Shown here: piece after piece, positions 60,595-64,000 of the stretch
Layout: every line of letters starts with the position of its first letter
How positions within the stretch are numbered: the first letter of the stretch is position 1
Assembly (NCBI RefSeq): GCF_001279585.1
Contig: NZ_LGEC01000064.1
Span: 30,359 to 94,358 of the forward strand
Length of the DNA stretch: 64,000 nt
Direction: 5' to 3'
Origin: Nocardiopsis sp. NRRL B-16309
GTDB taxonomy: Bacteria; Actinomycetota; Actinomycetes; Streptosporangiales; Streptosporangiaceae
Position numbers and translations under genes: made by a program
Notes under the pieces: generated by a model
What the model saw: only the letters and a program-made list of their open reading frames with translations
The model's database searches: none
Told to the model about the DNA's origin: nothing

Positions 60595-62397
60595 ATGTCC
60601 GGACACACGTTCCAGGTGGATCTGCGGGGCATCGTGGACCTGCTCTCCCACCACCTGTACTCCAGTCCCAGGGTCTACATCCGCGAGCTGATGCAGAACT
60701 CCGTGGACGCCGTCACCGCGCACCGCCGGCTCGACCCCGCCGTCGCGGGCCGGATCCGGATCGAACCATCGGAGACGACCGGCGACGGCTCCCTGCGGGT
60801 GCACGACGACGGCGTCGGCCTCACCGAGGCCCAGGTGCACGAACTCCTCGCGACCATCGGCGGCTCCGCCAAGCGCGACGACCTCGGCTACGCCCGGCAC
60901 GAGTTCCTGGGCCAGTTCGGCATCGGCCTGCTCTCGTGCTTCCTGGTCAGCGACCACATCGAGGTCCGCACCCGCAGCGCCGCCGAACCGGACGCCCCGG
61001 CGGTGGTGTGGCGCGGCACCTCCGACGGCCGGTACACGGTCGACGAGGGCCCCGCGGACACCGCGCCCGGCACGACGGTCACCCTGCTGCCCCGCCCCGG
61101 AGCCGAGCGGTGGCTCTCGGGCCCGGTCGTCCGCGAGCTCGTCGAGGAGTACGGCGGCCTGCTCCCCCACCCCGTCAGCGTCGCCGACGAGACGGTCACC
61201 TGCGGCGGGCCCCTCTGGCTGTCCGAGTTCGCCGACCCCGGGGCGCGCAAGCACGCCCTGCTCCAGTACGGTGAGCGCCTCCTGGGGCGTCGGCCCTTCG
61301 ACGTCATCGACCTGGAGGTGCGCCAGGCCGGACTGACCGGCGTCGCCTTCGTCCTGGCCGAGGGCGCCCACCCCTCCCAGCAGGGCCGCCACCGCGTCTA
61401 CCTCAAGCGCATGCTGCTCGGCGACCGGACCGAGCGCCTGCTCCCGGACTGGGCGTTCTTCGCGCACTGCGTCGTGGACACCTCCGAGCTGCGGCCCACC
61501 GCCAACCGGGAGCAGCTCTACGACGACGACCTGCTGCACAGCACGCGCGAGGCGCTCGGTACCCGTCTGCGGAACTGGCTGATGGACCTGGCCCGGACCG
61601 CGCCCGACCGGTTGGGCCGCTTCCTGACCGTGCACGGGCACGCGGTGCTCGCCCTCGCGGTCCACGACGACGACATGCTGCGCCTGGTCTACGAGTGGCT
61701 GCCCCTCAGAACCTCCGACGGGCCCGTCACCCTGGCCGACTTCGGCCGCCGCCACCGCCGCTTCCTGTACTGCGGCACCCACGAGGAGTTCGGCGAGCTC
61801 TCCGCCATCGCCGCCGCCCAGGGACTGGGCCTGGTCGACGGCGGAACGGCCTACACCGAGGAGATCCTGGGCCGGCTGCCGCGACTCCTGCCCGGCGTGG
61901 AGGTGCGCCGACTCGACCCCGCCGAACTCGCCACCACCTTCGCCGAGGTCGACGGCGGCCCCGGCACCGAGCGCTTCCTCGAAGCGGCCCGGGCGGCCCT
62001 GCACACTCTGGGCTGCACGCCCCAGATGCGCGCCTTCGAACCGCCGACGGTCCCGGCCCTGTACCTGGAGAGCGTGACCTGGCGGACCTACACCGAGGAG
62101 GTCGAGGCCCGCGCCCAGGCCACCGACGCCTGGTCGGCCCTGCTGGGCACCCCCGCGTCCGAACCCGTCGACGCCCGCGACGTCCTCATGCTCAACCACC
62201 ACAACCCGCTCGTACGCCGGATGCTCAGCCTCACCGACCCCGAACTGGTGCGGCTGGCCGTGCGGGTCCTGCACGGCCAGACCCTGCTCACCGGGCACCG
62301 CCCGCTGCGCCCCGCCGACACCGCCGCGCTCAGCCGTTCCTTCCTGGGGCTCCTGGACCGGGCCGTGCGGGGAGCCGAACAGAAGGAGGAGAAGTGA
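60595..62397 (+). CDS. HSP90-family (HtpG-like) chaperone ATPase
   Basis: A 600-residue protein. The GHKL ATP-binding domain shows IRELMQNSVDAV (Glu31, Asn35), DDGVGL (Asp72) and GQFGIG (106-111). The middle domain has NREQLYDDD, the HSP90 Arg-Glu element. The C-terminal third is weakly conserved and has no MEEVD tail. It is clearly different from standard HtpG and is a recurring second HSP90 type in actinomycetes. Its stop overlaps the next GTG start (GTGA), and AGGAGG near its end is the ribosome site for that peptide. Confidence 0.92.
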   Translation: MSGHTFQVDLRGIVDLLSHHLYSSPRVYIRELMQNSVDAVTAHRRLDPAVAGRIRIEPSETTGDGSLRVHDDGVGLTEAQVHELLATIGGSAKRDDLGYARHEFLGQFGIGLLSCFLVSDHIEVRTRSAAEPDAPAVVWRGTSDGRYTVDEGPADTAPGTTVTLLPRPGAERWLSGPVVRELVEEYGGLLPHPVSVADETVTCGGPLWLSEFADPGARKHALLQYGERLLGRRPFDVIDLEVRQAGLTGVAFVLAEGAHPSQQGRHRVYLKRMLLGDRTERLLPDWAFFAHCVVDTSELRPTANREQLYDDDLLHSTREALGTRLRNWLMDLARTAPDRLGRFLTVHGHAVLALAVHDDDMLRLVYEWLPLRTSDGPVTLADFGRRHRRFLYCGTHEEFGELSAIAAAQGLGLVDGGTAYTEEILGRLPRLLPGVEVRRLDPAELATTFAEVDGGPGTERFLEAARAALHTLGCTPQMRAFEPPTVPALYLESVTWRTYTEEVEARAQATDAWSALLGTPASEPVDARDVLMLNHHNPLVRRMLSLTDPELVRLAVRVLHGQTLLTGHRPLRPADTAALSRSFLGLLDRAVRGAEQKEEK

Positions 62398-62540
62398 CCG
62401 TCGGAGAACCGCTCCGGGCACGCGAAGAGGTCGTCTCCCGACCGCCGGGCGCGAGCCGTTCCGAAGGGTCGCGGACCCGCGCACCCATCGGCGCCGAGCC
62501 GCTCGTCGACCACCTCGACCTGGAAACGGAATCACCATGA
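62394..62540 (+). CDS. 48-residue peptide coupled to the HSP90-family gene
   Basis: GTG 62394 overlaps the HSP90 stop (GTGA), 4 bp after AGGAGG (62384-62389), and its TGA overlaps the next start (ATGA), so it is very probably translated. The sequence is polar and disordered-looking (VTVGEPLRAREEVVSRPPGA, then PIGAEPLVDHLDLETESP). EPLVDHLDL near its C-terminus recurs as EPFVDHLDL in the C-terminus of the next protein. No known domain. It may be a docking peptide for the chaperone or its partner, or a duplicated gene tail kept in frame. Confidence 0.6.
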   Translation: MTVGEPLRAREEVVSRPPGASRSEGSRTRAPIGAEPLVDHLDLETESP

Positions 62541-63745
62541 CACCGGAGGAGTTGCGGCGCGAGGCCGCCGCGCTGAACCGCCTGCCCGAGACCGAGAGCC
62601 GGTCCGCGAGCACGCGGGCCCTCCTGCGCCGGGCGGAGGAGGCCGGCCACACCGACCTCGCCCTCGGCCTGCGCCTGGACCTGCTGCACGTGGAGCACCA
62701 GTTGTGCGGCCGGACGGCTCCCGAGGCCCGGGGACCCCGGATCGGCCGGATGCGGGTGGACTTCACCCGCGTCCTGGCACTCCACGATCAGCACCCGGAG
62801 TACTTCGGCGAGCAGCAGGAACGCGAGATGTGGAGCCTGGTCGGCTTCCTCGTCGGCGACCTGCGGAACCGCGCGGCGGCCCCGGTCGCCGACCTGACCG
62901 CGCTCCTGGACGACCTGGAACGCCGGTTCTCGCCCACCGGCCTGAACCGTTCCAGCCTGCTTCGGGAGCGGGAGGGCATCGCCCGAGCGGTGGGGGACTT
63001 CGCACGAGCGGACGCGCTGCTGAACGAGGTGGAACTCCTGGAGTGGGACCCGGTGTGGACCGTCCAGGACTTCGTCGTGGCACGCGTGTCTGCCCTCACC
63101 GTACAAGAACGGTACGAGGAGGCCGTCGAGGCGGCCCGTCCCCTGCTGGAGGGCGAGGTCCGGTCGGTGGACCCCGACGGTTCGCCCACGGACGTGCGCC
63201 CCCTGCTGTTCGACCTCCTGGAGCCCTACCTCGCCACCGGACGGCTGGAGCGGGCACGTGAGGCCTACCACCGCACGTCCGGCCTCCTGCGGGTCCGGGA
63301 CTGGCGCGCGCAGCGGTGGAGCTGGGACTCGGTCGAGGGACAGGACCTCTTCTACCTGGTGGCGCGGTTGAGTTTCTACGCGCTGTCGGGGAACGGGGAC
63401 CGGGCTCTGGAGCTGCTGAGGAGCACCACCCCCGGGATCGGCGCGGTGGACACCGGCGCGCAGCTGACCATGGCCGTGTACGTGGCCCAGGCCTGCCACC
63501 GGCTGGTCGAGGCCGGACGGGGCGACGAGACGGTCGAGGTCGCGGACGGCGGCACCCGGCGGCCGATGAGCGTAGCCGACCTCTACCGCGACCGGGCCGA
63601 GCAGACGATGCGCTTCGCGCGTCGGGCCGACGCCTGCCACGGCAACGACCACGCGTCCCGCACCCACCACGACACCATCCACATGGAGCCCTTCGTCGAC
63701 CACCTGGACCTGGGTCCGGAACCCGGGGAGGGCAGGCGGAACTAG
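62537..63745 (+). CDS. Helical-repeat (TPR-like) partner of the HSP90-family protein
   Basis: A 402-residue, mainly helical protein resembling a TPR/solenoid (ARADALLNEVELLEWDPVWT, ALTVQERYEEAVEAARPLLE, YLATGRLERAREAYHRTSGL, GNGDRALELLRST). No enzymatic motif. The C-terminal 30 residues are separate and contain HMEPFVDHLDLGPEP. ATG 62537 overlaps the peptide gene stop. TPR proteins are classic HSP90 co-chaperones in eukaryotes, so a co-chaperone role is plausible; that link is inference. A strong terminator follows. Confidence 0.8.
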   Translation: MTPEELRREAAALNRLPETESRSASTRALLRRAEEAGHTDLALGLRLDLLHVEHQLCGRTAPEARGPRIGRMRVDFTRVLALHDQHPEYFGEQQEREMWSLVGFLVGDLRNRAAAPVADLTALLDDLERRFSPTGLNRSSLLREREGIARAVGDFARADALLNEVELLEWDPVWTVQDFVVARVSALTVQERYEEAVEAARPLLEGEVRSVDPDGSPTDVRPLLFDLLEPYLATGRLERAREAYHRTSGLLRVRDWRAQRWSWDSVEGQDLFYLVARLSFYALSGNGDRALELLRSTTPGIGAVDTGAQLTMAVYVAQACHRLVEAGRGDETVEVADGGTRRPMSVADLYRDRAEQTMRFARRADACHGNDHASRTHHDTIHMEPFVDHLDLGPEPGEGRRN

Positions 63746-63797
63746 GGAAGGACGCGCAGGTCCGGGACGGAACGCGGGTCCGAGGTCCGCGCACGAC

Positions 63798-63837
63798 GAA
63801 CGCCGGCGGCGACCACGGGGGGTCGCCGCCGGCGTTC
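63798..63837. terminator. 17-bp bidirectional terminator
   Basis: GAACGCCGGCGGCGACC and GGTCGCCGCCGGCGTTC are exact complements around ACGGGG, between the convergent repeat-protein and ABC genes. A second dyad CCGGCCGG lies just after it. Confidence 0.9.
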
Positions 63838-63872
63838 GGATCCGGCCGGAGGACGGTCCGGCCGGGGTTGGG

Positions 63873-64000
63873 TCAGGCCACGCGTGCGCGCTTGGCCGCC
63901 TCGCGTTCGGCGCGGTGGCGGCGTGCCTCGTCCGGGTCCAGCAACGGCGCCGCCGTCAACAACTGACGCGTGTACTCACTACGCGGCGAGGTGTACACAC
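63873..64000 (-). CDS. C-terminal end of a peptide ABC transporter ATP-binding protein
   Basis: Partial gene: only the last 41 or so codons are in the window. YTSPRSEYTRQLLTAAPLLD followed by PDEARRHRAEREAAKRARVA is typical of the C-terminal end of DppF/OppF-type ATPases, where Tyr-Thr-x-x-Leu-Leu-x-Ala-x-Pro follows the H-loop region. The rest lies beyond the right edge. Confidence 0.75.
   Translation of the reverse strand, partial: VYTSPRSEYTRQLLTAAPLLDPDEARRHRAEREAAKRARVA

Noticed and set aside
62394..62540. Treating the 48-codon frame as a random overlap
   Set aside because: Rejected as the default reading because GTGA and ATGA overlaps, an AGGAGG site and the shared motif all coincide; kept as a feature with moderate confidence.

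Overview
The window is very GC-rich, densely packed DNA with many GTG starts. Its gene content (mycothiol-type DinB protein, DUF397 relics, two-domain VOC proteins, ECF41 sigma factor, zinc-free ribosomal protein paralogues, lasso peptide genes) points to a filamentous actinomycete. A Nocardiopsis- or Streptomyces-like host is my best guess; the sequence alone does not fix the genus. It looks chromosomal. I found no transposase, integrase, phage gene, tRNA, rRNA or CRISPR array.

Layout. 1-2.6 kb: end of an unknown gene, a TipA-like MerR regulator, a UBP-type zinc finger, a K+ channel and a wrecked TetR gene. 2.6-6.7 kb: a GTGA-coupled siderophore uptake operon (ATPase, two permeases, binding lipoprotein) with an iron box; its distal two genes lie between 109-bp inverted repeats. 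7.3-15.5 kb: mostly single housekeeping or regulatory genes, including two broken ones, and divergent regulator/target pairs (Rrf2 with an NAD(P)H-binding protein, GntR with a VOC protein). 15.7-18.4 kb: a large membrane-anchored NB-ARC/TPR ATPase. 18.8-28 kb: small enzymes and regulators, an orphan sugar-binding lipoprotein, a 42-codon ORF behind a Zur-type box, a siderophore-interacting reductase behind an iron box, a lipase and a GH16 glucanase. 28.3-35.8 kb: a 1617-residue HEAT-repeat protein and a YdeP-like molybdopterin oxidoreductase. 36-47 kb: hydrolases, ECF41 sigma factor, aroQ, acyl-CoA dehydrogenase and four regulator/target pairs with visible operators. 47-53.2 kb: a scrapyard of gene relics, then an albusnodin-type lasso peptide cluster (precursor, cyclase, fused B protein, GNAT acetyltransferase) with a divergent XRE-DUF5919/NUDIX pair. 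The cluster sits between 78-bp direct repeats derived from DUF397 gene 3' ends, and its DNA is visibly less GC-rich. 53.2-58.3 kb: sirtuin, a kinase-like/MprF-type membrane protein and the Zur-box operon rpmG-rpmE2-rpmF. 58.4-64 kb: PhoX phosphatase, then a tightly coupled operon of an HSP90-family ATPase, a 48-residue peptide and a helical-repeat protein. The peptide and the repeat protein share an EP(L/F)VDHLDL motif.

How the parts work together. Iron starvation should induce the FecCD-type importer and the SIP reductase, which form a siderophore uptake and iron release route. Zinc starvation should induce the zinc-free L33/L31/L32 set and perhaps the 42-codon ORF. The lasso cluster has every enzyme needed to cut, fold and acetylate a 16-residue core, but no exporter. 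The HSP90-peptide-repeat operon is the least explained system and the best candidate for something undescribed.
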